Positions 32,775 through 43,938 of a stretch of 64,000 bases of DNA are shown here, one piece after another. The stretch covers positions 39,083,201-39,147,200 of the forward strand of contig OZ038422.1 of assembly GCA_964036155.1 (NCBI GenBank), written 5' to 3'. Numbering within the stretch: the first letter of the stretch is position 1; each line of letters begins with the position of its first letter. The stretch is from Diploscapter coronatus (lineage: Eukaryota; Nematoda; Chromadorea; Rhabditida; Rhabditidae). A program made the position numbers and the translations under genes. The notes under the pieces were generated by a model, which was not told where the DNA came from, made no database searches, and worked only from the letters and a program-made list of their open reading frames with translations.

Positions 32775-33689
32775 ATCTGACATAAGCTATTCGGACCAGT
32801 AATGAAACCTTATAACGAAAAAAGATTCCAACGTCTACTATTCTGAAAATCTATTCTACAACGAAATTTGGCGAAACTTCTTTTATTGGCGATGAATTAG
32901 ATTTTCAGATAGTTGCTATGTAGGTCTGCCATGATAAGTTTTTGTTTACTTTTTGTAAGAAAACAACGATTCAAGTCCGCTCATTTGTGATACTGAATGA
33001 TTTTTGATTATTACTTGGAAACTCCATGTGGATTTTATCAGTGTTTTCAAACTACATGAACTTTCCAAGAGTACTTGCTAAACTTTTCATGATTATCAGC
33101 CATCATTTTTGACATCCGTCTCATATCAACTTCTTCACAACATGTTTGTAAAAACTAGGCTTATTACACATTTTCCAGTACCTTTTTAATGAATGAAGTT
33201 TGAAATGACTAATTTACTGTATGTCTTAATCAATTCCCTCGGGGCTATATCAGTGCAAAAAATATGCAGATAGGACACGCCCACCTGCCAAGGGCAGACA
33301 AAACTGATGTGAGTTTGATTGACGAAATGACAAAATGTAGCTGTCACTGGGAGAGGGGAAGGGGACTGACCAAATTAAGAAAAGAAGGCGAGTATGCTAA
33401 TTGTACTCAACCTAACAAGGAAGAGGAGGAGAGACAGATCCCACCATCAGTCACCGAGAAGGAAGAAAAATGTCTGGAAAAGGAACAGGGAAGAGGAGGG
33501 ATCTGCATGACATAAATCCTCCACACAATCTGCCGTCAAACAAACATACATCCGCTAAAACATCGCGGAAAGAGGAAGACATGGCATTTTTAGGGTCAGA
33601 ATACAGAGAATAAAAGTGAGGACCATGAAAATTGAGATGATCTTCGTCTTTAAATTATGAAGATTAAAGTCACTCTTCAAAAATGAATA
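32775..33689. other. 3' flank between lin-11 and a minus-strand gene
   Basis: AT-rich and converging between two gene 3' ends. An 83-codon open frame at 33264-33515 is Glu/Lys-rich and lacks splice or codon support. Nothing else is seen. Confidence 0.5.
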
Positions 33690-34602
33690 CTATTGTCCAG
33701 TGTCAAATTCTATTTGTAATGTGCAACTTGTTTTGCTTTTATTTAGCAGTGATATACATCTCTCGTATTGTTTTGTACTTGTTTGGTTTTTGTTTGAAAT
33801 TTTGAATTCTCTGATATGTTCCAGTTTCCGAATTCGCTCATCAACTCTAACGTGGACGCTCTGATACAGAAGTGGTGTCATGCACGGAATTGACGAATAA
33901 TCCACGATCGAGGAACTCTGAAAATGTATTTCAAAAACGACGATAAAAATTCGAAGATGATCAGTAGTAACTTACAATAGACCTGTCTGATCCGTGTTGA
34001 ATGGGATTGGACCTTATTAACCTTTGTTACGCAACGACCATAAAAGTGTAGAAGGCACGATAGTCTCAGGCTAGAGGATTACGATAATTGCGGGAGATAA
34101 GCGGAGTCAGTCCGGTTTTCTTGGCACGGAGGGCAGGTGTTCGGAAGAGGGTGCGAATTGCGAGCATAAGATAGGAGAAACGGCCAGATAAGTGCGGCTT
34201 TATCTGTAGATTGGGAAGATTGAGAGGATAGAGGATCATCTTCGGAAGATTGACCACTTGAGCGGGACTATTCGGGTTTTATTTGGATAAACAATTATTT
34301 CGAATGAACGAACACATTCCCCTCCTCTGTGTCCGGTCTATCCTTGTTACCAAATCACCAATCTAGTAAAATTGCAAGCTCGCACTTAAATCTCAGTCAA
34401 CTCGACACAAATCAAAGATTATTTAATGAATTGAAAAGGCGACCTATTTTAAGCGAGCAAAATCAACTAAATGCCTAGCTGGCCGAAAAGAAAAGAAACA
34501 TCAACATTTCTCTAGTGAAGCAGAGAAATATCAAACTATGTCAAAACTTACGAAATAATTCAAAATACAGAGAAAAAGTGCGAAATTGCGCACACTAAGC
34601 AT
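33690..34602 (-). CDS. Small putative secreted protein, 4 exons, family unknown
   Basis: Exon 1 (34552-34602) encodes MLSVRNFALFLCILNYF, a signal-peptide-like start, and ends at TTC|GTAAGT. Exon 2 (34083-34267) follows ...CGAATAG and is Ser/Gln-rich (SSEDDPLSSQSSQST), then hydrophobic (ALIWPFLLSYA), then holds NTCPPCQENRTD. Exon 3 (33976-34021) ends ATT|GTAAGT. Exon 4 (33690-33917) follows ATTTTCAG and holds DYSSIPCMTPLLYQSVHVRV, then two more cysteines. Phases agree at all three introns and the sum is 510 nt (169 residues). The mature part has five cysteines (a CPPC pair, then one in exon 4's SIPCM, then ERC and TSC). No dibasic sites suggest a neuropeptide precursor. Secreted ligand or cuticle-type protein are both possible. 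I recognise no family, and the hydrophobic ALIWPFLL segment could instead be a membrane segment. Confidence 0.6.
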
Positions 34603-35618
34603 GAGTTCTTTGCAGAATCAAAAACTAAACTAATCACTTTGCAATGCCAACAATATTGACTCAATTCAATATAATTTTTGGAAGAAGATTTTTTGGCAAT
34701 CACTTCCAGTTTCTCATTTTACCGACCATTCATTTGTAGTTCAACGAACTTTCTTCATTACCAACAATATTCTTTTGCTTCAAAAGTTATTGAGTTTTCC
34801 AAATGAATGGTCAGTGTAAATGGACCAACTTTTCAAAGCCAGAAAAATGTGGATAAGAAAATGTTATTACCAGCAGACTGTAAAAGTTGTCCTTTCTCCT
34901 CGGCGCTATTATAGCTCAAGACCATATGTCCGCCTATTCTTTCACTGCCCATTTGTAAGGCGCGAGAATGCGCATTCTGTCTCTAATTTCATTAGTCGGT
35001 CGCAAACTTTCTAGTAATTACAAACCTCATTAGGAGATTCTATGAAAATTTATTAAAAATTCAACATTTGACAGGAGAAAAAGTTAACATCGAATCAAAT
35101 AATCAAAAAAACGATATCATTTTACTTACACATCGTCATCTAAATCATAAACTATTAGAAAAGGTGACACCACTTTAAAGGGAAATATGGCACAGGATTC
35201 ACGGACAATAGTTATTTTTGTTTGACATTTTCTTAGTAAAATATCATTTCGGAGCATTTTTGAGACAACCCGTTTCTTGTATTTCAAATTTTAAAAGTCG
35301 AATAATAATAATAATCATTAGATAAACGGTTTTTCGATAAGTAGTAGAAGATCGCTACTTGGAGAAACTAGACAGTCATTTTGATTCGGAAATTTTCTCG
35401 AGAAGAAAAATATCTCTATCAAAAATTGAGATTACTGTACGACGAGTTCAACCATAACAATGAAAATAAAAATAAAAAAGCCTCTAATAGAAGTTTCTTG
35501 AAGTTCACTAATCTTGTGCTTGTATTAGAGGATTACTGTAACTAAATAAATAAATCATGAAACGGTCTAGTTAATCGTCAAGTATATACCGTTCTATGGT
35601 TTACTGAATATGAGTAGC
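34603..35618. other. AT-rich intergenic stretch
   Basis: No gene is seen. It holds the 5' flank of the small secreted-protein gene and the 3' flank of the FBXO28-like gene (both minus). A possible acceptor-ATG-donor micro-exon (TTTAG, ATGACGATGT, GTAAGT on the minus strand near 35125-35145) could not be joined in phase to a neighbour. Confidence 0.4.
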
Positions 35619-38600
35619 TTAACTTAGCAAACGAGCAAGTGTTTTGAATTTTCCTTCCAGAACCTCCACTCTCGTTTCCAACTTCATTTGTTCCTGCTTC
35701 AGAGTCCTGTTGTCTCTTCTGAGTTGCGCATTCTGCTCCTTCAGCTGCTCCAATTCATATCTCAACTCGTCCTTGGCCTGAAAATCTTCGCTGATTGTTT
35801 TATGGAAACTGAAGAATGACCTTGACAGTCTCCTTCTCCAAGGCTTTGATGTTGGTCTCAACCATGAATGAGTCGAGTCTGATGATTCGTTGGGCTGCCT
35901 TCAGACGGAGGTTCTCGCCCATTCTGAACCTCATGACTTTTTTTAATTTTCAAGAAAATATCAGACCTTTCTTCCATGACCTTCTCCAGATACTGTCTGT
36001 AGTGGAGTGCTGCCTTCTTCGCCAGGAGTGCAACTGGTTCCCAATTAATCTTGGGCTGAAACTTCTTTATCGTCGAAAATTCGATGAAATCTTCTTACAT
36101 ATTCGCCACCCATGAGAAGCAGTTGAATTTGATCTAACAATAAGAAAGTCTTGTCGAGGATCATTCCATAAGGGAAGCAGCAGACTCCTTCGTCGATGAC
36201 CGCTCGCATGATATCGACCGGATTGAGGATGTGGACCTGGATGTTGGTTAATACAGAAGTGGGGTAGGAAAGGCTTGGGTCGGAAGGCAGTTTTCTCTGC
36301 AGCTGCATTAGGAGTTTGTCCGATCGCTCCAGAACTTTGTAATATCCACTGTTCAAAAGTTGTCCTGCCAATTCATCCCAATGAGGATGCACCTCACGAA
36401 GGCGACCGAGCTAAACTTGTCAATAATTTTTGGAGATTTGATAAAAATGAACCTGCTCATAATTGAAACACTTTTGGAAAATCATCTGCAAAGCTAGCAC
36501 AGGAATATTGGAAGTGGAGGGATGCGAGACACGGCAGACAATTTGTTGAACGTGAGTTTTCACTGGGGAAATGCTTCGCTCTTTGCGGCCTTTTCCTAAA
36601 TTTGAGCTTTTTGAAAACTATTGGACCAAATTATCGAACCTTCATAGATCGGGTCGAGTCTTTTGTCAGGGGTAACACTGACTCGGCTGTGACTGTGAGA
36701 CGGTCGGATTCCACTCAGCGAACTTGAGGACAATCCGCCAAGAAGGCCATTCAAAGAGTTGCCGCTGCCATTGGTGAATCCATTCGTTAGACTTGACAGG
36801 CCCAAACGACGAGGCTAAACTCCAATCTCTTGAAGACAAAATTCCGACAATTCTAACCTCTCCGTTGACCAAGAATCGCTCTTCTAATTTGTTGGAACTT
36901 GTAGAACTGAGGAGCTTCTTGCGAAGTTCAGCAATCGAATTTTCATCGTCACTTTTGTCAATCTTCTCCGACTTCTCATTCATCGCCCAGTCCGAATGTC
37001 CATTATGCATTTTTCCATTTGCAGAAAGCTGATCCAAGTTCGAACTGCTTCCTGCGATGATCGTTGAGCTAAATCAGAGCTTGAGTGATTTTGAAAAACT
37101 GATTTTCGAACCCCGATGAGTTCTTGCTCTTGTCCATTTCAGGCGTTGGTTCTTTGGGCTCTTTAATTTCTTTGGCAGGTGATTCTTTCTTTTCAACAGG
37201 CTTTTTCACAACTCGAGTCTGAAGTTTGAAAATTTGTCGAAGCTCATAGAAATCATTCTCACCACGACTTTCTTTTCCTTTGTTGTCCCGTTTGTGGTAG
37301 TGCCGTTCGTGATAGTACCGTTCGTTCCGTTAGTCTCTGCTGCTCCTTCTGCGTTTGTCGGTGACTTCTTCTTGACAATTTTCTTTACAATTCGAACTTT
37401 CTTCGGAGGAGGGGGTACGGCAAAAATTCTCGAAACAGGCACAAGCCATAGGGTGAAATTAGTCGACTCGGAGACTGATGCGGTGGGAGAGCTGACTTGA
37501 GACGATTGGGTTGAGTCGGGAGTGTCTTCACGTCGTTGGGAGGAGACCGGAGGGCCGTGACACGATAGCACGTGGTATGTGGGTTGGCTCTGAAAGTAGT
37601 TCTTTTCGTAAAAATCGATACTAATTTAACGAACGTGCTCGAGCTCAGTAACGAAGAAAGCCCATTTGTTAGGATAGAGGCGATCGAAGAGTTGAATCAG
37701 TGGAGTCTTCCAGTCTCTGCCTCTGCCGAGTGCGAGCTCGAGACAACAGCCGGACAGGCCATCTGTGAAGAGAGCGCTATTCTGCAAAAAGTGGGGATAA
37801 GGTGATATCATTGGAATTCGCAGTCAAAATATCGAAATAGTCCAAGCCAATCAATTCCGGGTATTTTGCTCCCACGTTGTTGAGGTGTTTTGATTGCGAA
37901 ATGGCAAGTGCCAAGATCCTAGGTATGTTAGCCTCAGGCTTCAAGCGGACTCAAGGAAGCGAGAAAGCACCTTCCAATCATATCAGCTGACTCCTTCCTC
38001 GTCCTCTCCACTCTCTTCATATCACTTTGTCTCTGCGCGTCTCGATTTCATTTTCGATCAGTATTTGATTTGTATGAAGGAAATGAAGAAATGCACAGGG
38101 CGGGGGAGGCAGTCATCTCTCGACGAGGACTGCAGCAGAGAAAATAATTCGGCCTGCGGGCATCAGAGCATCAAAATAAGAGAATGTCTCGCAGATGCTC
38201 CGCATGAGCACATGGCAGCCGGCCAATGTCAACAATCTGTTTCTAATCAAATCACAGAATTCACTGATCAAAGCGTTGAAGGATGGCCAGCCAAATCCTA
38301 CTCTGATATCGCATATGCTACTTTGTACTAAGGACATAGTGAAATACCCATCAAACAAGTAATTTCTTCTCTCTGGCTCATGCTCATGCTTTGGTTGTTT
38401 GCAAAATCGCTGCTGCAGTCGGGTTTGTTACACTTTCTCTTGGTGCTTGAATGAGTTCATTCGTGCCACTAGCAGCTTCCTCCGAGTTATTGATCGATCC
38501 CCCTTTATCTTAGCCTCTTTCTTCTTCCTCCCCCTCTCTCCTCCAGAAATCTTCGCGCGTTGGTCAACAAAACTTAAAAATTCCAGCTTTGTGTCTCCCC

Positions 38601-40111
38601 TCGTCTTTTTCTCTAACTAGCCTGGCCTCAAGAAGCACAATGGCTAGAGAACTTTCCAAGAATACAAAGAAAAATGGAATAAAGTTAAACTCACTTTTCC
38701 CAGCGGAATTTTGTGAAACCCATTGCTGTCAAATCCATCAATGCAACTCAAATCAGGCACATAAGTTACCTAGAAAATGTTCATGGAGGAAGAGTTATCT
38801 TCAAAGAAACTTACACCCCTTCCCAAATGGCTGAAGGACAGACTGAAGGGGACTTGTGAAAGCACAGGTCCAGGACCAATGCTGCACTCAATTCCATCGA
38901 ACTCCTCGGATAAAGCCTCTTGGACCTCTAAAATTCACTCGTTTTTTCCCAAAAGCTCTTCTTCTTTGAAGATTCTCAACTGTAAAATCGCTAGGTAAAC
39001 TTATCGTCGGTGATATTTTGAGCGTGCATTTCGAGAATTGTATGTCTCACAGCTATTTCGAGCAAGCTCTCTGGGCTATCTATCGGACATTTTCCATGTA
39101 ACACAGCAGCATCAGCAATAGAAAAAGCAGTCGAGTTTCAAGCGGAGAGCGATTTTTCCGGATCGAATTTCGCAAAGTAACTCAATGACTGATAAGAGAT
39201 TCCTTCGAATAGCTAGCTGTGGGTATGATGATGATAAGGAGATATTTCGAGTTGTAGGCTAAGAGACTTGTAAAACGACGACTATAGTCGGGATGGGAGA
39301 TTCGGAGAGAAGTTGAAATTAGCGAGTTTTTCACGGGTGCGAGTTCATTGTCAGTTGTAAATGTGTGCCGGCTGCAACTTTTAACTTATCGAGGAAAGTG
39401 TAAAGATGTGTGACTAATTGTGAGAAATATGAGATGGTCTGAATCTATCTATTTCTAATAAAAGATGTTGAGGAAGACCTGCACACTACAGCGGAAATTG
39501 ATCGATAAGTAAGCTCTTACGCTGGAGCCATTGTTTTTCGAAGCAGAGTTCTGGCAGCGGATTCTGAGCTTTGTTGAGTGGAGACATAATCCAGTAGATC
39601 CAGTCCGATATCGACAGAATCAGACCGATTTTTAGCTCTAGCGATTGGCAGAAATCTGCAGAGAATAGACGGACTGCCGCAAGGCAAGAAACGCAAGGCA
39701 AATGAGTGGAGGTTTGCGCAAGAAGCTGAGATTGAGAGAGACAGGCAGCGAAGAGAAACAAAGAAACATGTAACATTAGAAACAATGGGGAAAAATGAAA
39801 GAGAAACAAAACCCCCGACTTTGAGAATGAGTTAAGTTTGAGTTGGGGGTATCATCGGTGAAACGGACATAGAGGAATTCCTGCTTCGACGCATGAAACT
39901 CGGCAGGCTTGACGATTTTAACGATACAAAGAAACCGCGCCGCATAACAAGAAAATATCGAGTTACTTTTCTGGAGCACGAAATGAGTAATGCACGGATG
40001 TGTTTTTCTCGAATATGGTAGGAGGGGTGTTCTCGATTTCATAAATAGTAATGTAAACGCATGTAACTTGCCTGGTAAGAGCGCCAAGAGATCGGCAGCG
40101 GCACCGTCCAT
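35619..40111 (-). CDS. FBXO28-like F-box protein with long unknown N-terminus
   Basis: F-box proteins select substrates for SCF ubiquitin ligases; vertebrate FBXO28 is nuclear and binds kinetochore/chromatin partners. Fifteen exons join in phase: 40072-40111, 39521-39655, 38815-38927, 38695-38769, 37876-37932, 37635-37781, 37263-37589, 37112-37218, 36858-37068, 36640-36814, 36453-36595, 36099-36410, 35967-36055, 35821-35923 and 35619-35777; 2193 nt, 730 residues. The F-box segment (residues about 485-535) reads NIPVLALQMIFQKCFNYEQL, then HWDELAGQLLNSGYYKVLE, matching FBXO28's IPIVAIENIL / LNQGFLKVE block. DEGVCCFPYGMILDKTFLLL corresponds to FBXO28's NLCCFIPGKVIDE. The C-terminus is a leucine zipper (LEQLKEQNAQLRRDNRTLKQ). 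The first 200 residues (MDGAAADLLALLPDF...) match nothing I know; then come Lys-rich and Asn/Gly/Thr repeats. The first intron uses a GC-AG donor (CCAG|GCAAGT). Exon 5 has a weak acceptor. Confidence 0.8.
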
Positions 40112-40597
40112 TTGCTGCTATGCTTGGCGGGCTTGGCACAGGACTCTGCGATTGGGGAATGGCGAATCGACGTTACACTGATTGGGAAGGAAGAGATGAG
40201 GAGAGATAGAGTGCGGATAAATGTGAATCGAAGAAATAGACTGGGGGAAAGAAGCAAAGAGCTCTGCAAAGCATATCTCCTCTATATCTCTCCAGTTTTT
40301 ATCCGGCCAGAAGTATATACCATGAAGCAGGCACACAAATCTATATCTCCCCTCTCGCTGTCTTTGTGTCTCTTACAACCGATCAGCACTCTCTGCACTC
40401 TCTTCGAGTGTCCAGAAAGAACATCACATTCCGAGCTGTCATTCGCGAATATCAAAAATGTCAACGATCCACACGAAATTTTACGAGAACCCGACCAACA
40501 GCATCTTCGTACATCTGTCAGAAGTCCAAACTTTATTCGTACTTACTACTACGCTCAGAGAAAAAGCACGAGTACACATAGCTTGTGTAAAAATCTG

Positions 40598-41374
40598 TCA
40601 GTTACTGCTAACATTAGGTTGTGATTCACTGACGGTCTTCTTATGCTTAGTACGACGATTTTGAAGCCAAATTTTGACCTGCAAGAGTTGAAAGAATCAG
40701 TTGAATTTCGTGAAATTCGATCGACCTGTGTCTCGGTGACTCCCAGTTTCTTCGCCAGTTCACTTCTTTCTGCACTCGACAGATACTTCTTCGCCTCGAA
40801 TTGCTTCTCGAGTTCATAGACTTGCCGACCGCTGAATGTCGTTCGAGCTTTCTTCTTTTTCTGGGCAGAGTTGTAGGGTTCAGAAGGTACAGTCGATGTC
40901 ACTGAAATCAATAAAAATAGAATTTCGTGATAAGTAGCTATTTAGAAAGTTATAAATTTTCTGCGATTTTTTTTCGGGTGTCTAGTCTAGATTTGAAACA
41001 TTTAGTCCAAAATAATATCTTTTCGGATAAACAGATCAATTGATACCGATCACACCCTTTGCGGATCTTTTTTATCCTCATACTGGCAATATCTCAAAAC
41101 TTTGACAGGCTGAACTTTTCAAAATTCCTATAAAAACACCTATTCTTCCAAAATCATCCATCCTCGGCTCATGTTCGATATTGTCCAACAGGTCCTTGAT
41201 GAAATAGGATTGATGTCTGATTCCAGTAGGTTGAGCTGTCCGCAATTGTGCAGGAATGAGCGGATATGATGAAGAATAAAGCGGCAGGAATGGAAGAAAT
41301 TGGCTGAACAGAGACAGTTGTTGGTTGAACTGGATTAACTGCAACAAGGATTCAGATATGGCTGAAGGATCCAT
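40598..41374 (-). CDS. NKL-type homeodomain protein (ceh-9-like)
   Basis: Three exons: 41140-41374, 40726-40901 and 40598-40678; 492 nt, 163 residues. Residues 1-78 are hydrophobic/Gln-rich ([20 protein letters not shown]). The homeodomain (about 92-151) reads [40 protein letters not shown], then [16 protein letters not shown], followed by only about ten residues. The sequence resembles the nematode ceh-9 type of the NKL class ([10 protein letters not shown]), so it is probably a neuronal or tissue-identity transcription factor. Recognition-helix residues Gln50 and Asn51 are present, but the nearly invariant Phe49 is Leu (codon CTT). It lies upstream of the FBXO28-like gene on the same strand, with 486 bp between stop and next start. 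The orthology assignment is tentative. Confidence 0.85.
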
Positions 41375-43938
41375 AGTATGCACTGTGCTCTATCTGAAAT
41401 GAAATGAATGGAATTGAAGCTAGACAAATAGACCATTGAAAATGTGATCTTTTGTTGAATTGCCTTGAAGCTGGAGTCAATTACCTAAAATGATAGCTCT
41501 GACAATTTTATGACTTTTCTCTTCGAGTAAATTGAAAGCCATTTAGAGGTTCATCATGCGGATTGAGATTTGTAACTAGTGAAGATCTAAGATCTCGGAC
41601 AAAATTTGAGGTAATAGCTCCATCTTTTACGATATTAAGAGTAGCGATATTCACAAAATGTAGCGAATGAAGTCAAGCATATCACTTTGACCAATTTCTA
41701 GATCTTGGACTGAACAAGTTTAGTTAGGTTCAAGACTTTTGACCTTACTTGATGAAGCTCATGCTTACTAGCTTATTATCAGGGCTTTGCGTGGTTCGAG
41801 CAAAATTGCAACCAAACCGAGAAATACTATTGAAAATCTCGAATCAAGCCGAACCAGAACCGACTAAAAAAATTTTAAAAAAGGCAATTAATAAAAGTAG
41901 TACCACAAAAATTTAGCAAATATGCATATTTCGAACCAATTAAAAAATAATAGCTTACCCATAAGGCATAGAGTAGGGATTTAGTAGTGGAATGCTGGGT
42001 ATCACATTTTTCAGCCCAGAAATTCATATGATGATAACTTTATAGATTTTTTGTCGGTACTACTGTTATTAATTGACAAGAAAAACCACACCGAACCACG
42101 CAAAGCTCTGTGTCATGATTAAGTTGAAAGTCTAACCTCACAATAAAAAAGATATCTCTATTTTTAAAAATTTGGACTTAAATTTAATCACATTTTGGTT
42201 TTTGTATAGGTAAGAGCGAGGAATTTTCAAAGTGATATTCCTAAATGTAATAATGAAGATCGCTTACCCTTTGGAGTGGTCTGGCAGAAGAAAGTTGTTT
42301 GTGACTGCTTTATGCCGTTGCTCTTATGCTCGTGCTTCTGCTTCTGCTGCTGTTCTGCATGCATCTTCAGCAGAGCGATCATCGTCGATGCGCATCTCTC
42401 ATTCAATTATGGAAGTGAGAAGTGCCAAAGTGGCTCTGTATGTGCAAATCTCCGTCCAATTCTGCCTGCCAATTCACCCAATTCTGCCCCACTCCAGTCC
42501 AATGACTGCATTCACTGCTTCATTGCCTCATTGCTTCATCGGCTCCAAGAGCCATTCCCTGATTGCGCAATCAACACGACTCTCGATGATAGTCCCCGGG
42601 GGTGACAAGCAAAGATGCGCTAAAGGCGCTGCAACATTAAACCTTATCTCAATAAGCAGATGCTTCAGGACAACTTGTGTGGAAATTATTTATCTTTCAA
42701 AAAGTTATATAAAAGCTTTAATGAACGGTAGAAAATATTGCCACTCAAATTTAATGAGAATCACAAAAAGAATGTCTGCATGCGTATATCTCCATTCTTT
42801 TATCTAAATATCCTTGTTCAGAAGAAAGAAATCACTTAGCGATGATGCAAAATTTCAAATTTTGAGTTTTAGTTTCAATCTCAGAATTTTACTTTTCTAT
42901 TATAAGTCCTCTGGACAGTGAGTATGCAATCCTAGTGCCTGAGTATAAATTTAACAAGATTTGATGATAAATCGAAATCATTTTGGGAATATAGATGGGG
43001 GAATTAGTCCGATCTTCCCAAATCTCGTGTGTCAGCTGTTTTGAGCCTCAAAGAATGTAGATGCTGGCCAGTTGCAGACATCCTCTCATTCCGAGGTTCA
43101 TTCGCCCAAGATCAGCCCATTCTACTGCTTCTTGGTCCCTTCTCCATAATTTTACCACATAGCTTCAAGCTTAGGCCTATTTTTGGTTATTACCAAATTC
43201 AGATTCTCCAAAAAAATGCCCAACCTATTCCACGCAATTCTATTCAGTTGCTGCCTGCATATTTCCCATTGCAAATTAGAAAAGGGTAAGCTGAAGCAAT
43301 GATTCATAGCTTGATAAGCTCTATCCGATGAAGAAACTTGGTTTCTTTATATCTTTAACACTGTGATCAGATAGTGTTAATTTGAGTTCTCACTCCTTCT
43401 CTCGTTTTCGCACACTATTTTCATTCGTTCTCATTTTTTCCAGAGGAATTAAGTTTGTCAGGCCACAGATTATGCAAAATTTTTATCTCTTGTCCTGTTT
43501 TGGTTATAAATATCCTGCTCATTGTTTAGTTTGATTTTCCATGATTTGAAAATTTTAAAACTTTCATGTGGCTGACTGACTACAATATTCCCATACTCTG
43601 CTTCTTCGCATTCTCTCTAAGATATGCGTTCTTTCGCAATTCCGCCACTATCATCCTATTCTCTCTTTTCATTAAGACTTTTCGTGAGTGCAAAGTCCTT
43701 TCAGTTTCTCGAAGTACTTGAATTAGCCGTACTTTCGGAAGCTTTTTCGATTGTACTTTTTACTCTTAGTTGTTTTGTTCGTGTTTGAGACATGACGAAT
43801 TTTGTTTTCTGTTTTTCTAACCGAGATAATTTGATCAAGATCGACAGTGGATAATTGCAAAATGCTTGATACTTCGCTGTTTTGTTTGTATTTTTTCAGA
43901 CGCGCAAACGTTTCCTTTTAAAATTTTGATCTTTAGTG
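41375..43938. other. Divergent intergenic region
   Basis: Separates the minus-strand homeobox gene from the plus-strand START gene, so both promoters lie here. The 191-codon open frame at 42232-42807 has no acceptable splice context, irregular composition and no recognisable domain; I treat it as chance. Nothing else is seen. Confidence 0.45.

Noticed and set aside
40500..40597. Donor GTAAGT at about 40555 just after the homeobox stop, as part of a further gene
   Set aside because: It could be a 3' UTR intron of the homeobox gene or the first exon of the downstream gene ([11 protein letters not shown]); neither could be joined in phase with confidence.
42232..42807. 191-codon plus-strand open frame
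   Set aside because: Composition is irregular (Ser/Cys/His/Ile), no domain is recognisable, and no splice context links it to a neighbour. It lies in a divergent promoter region.
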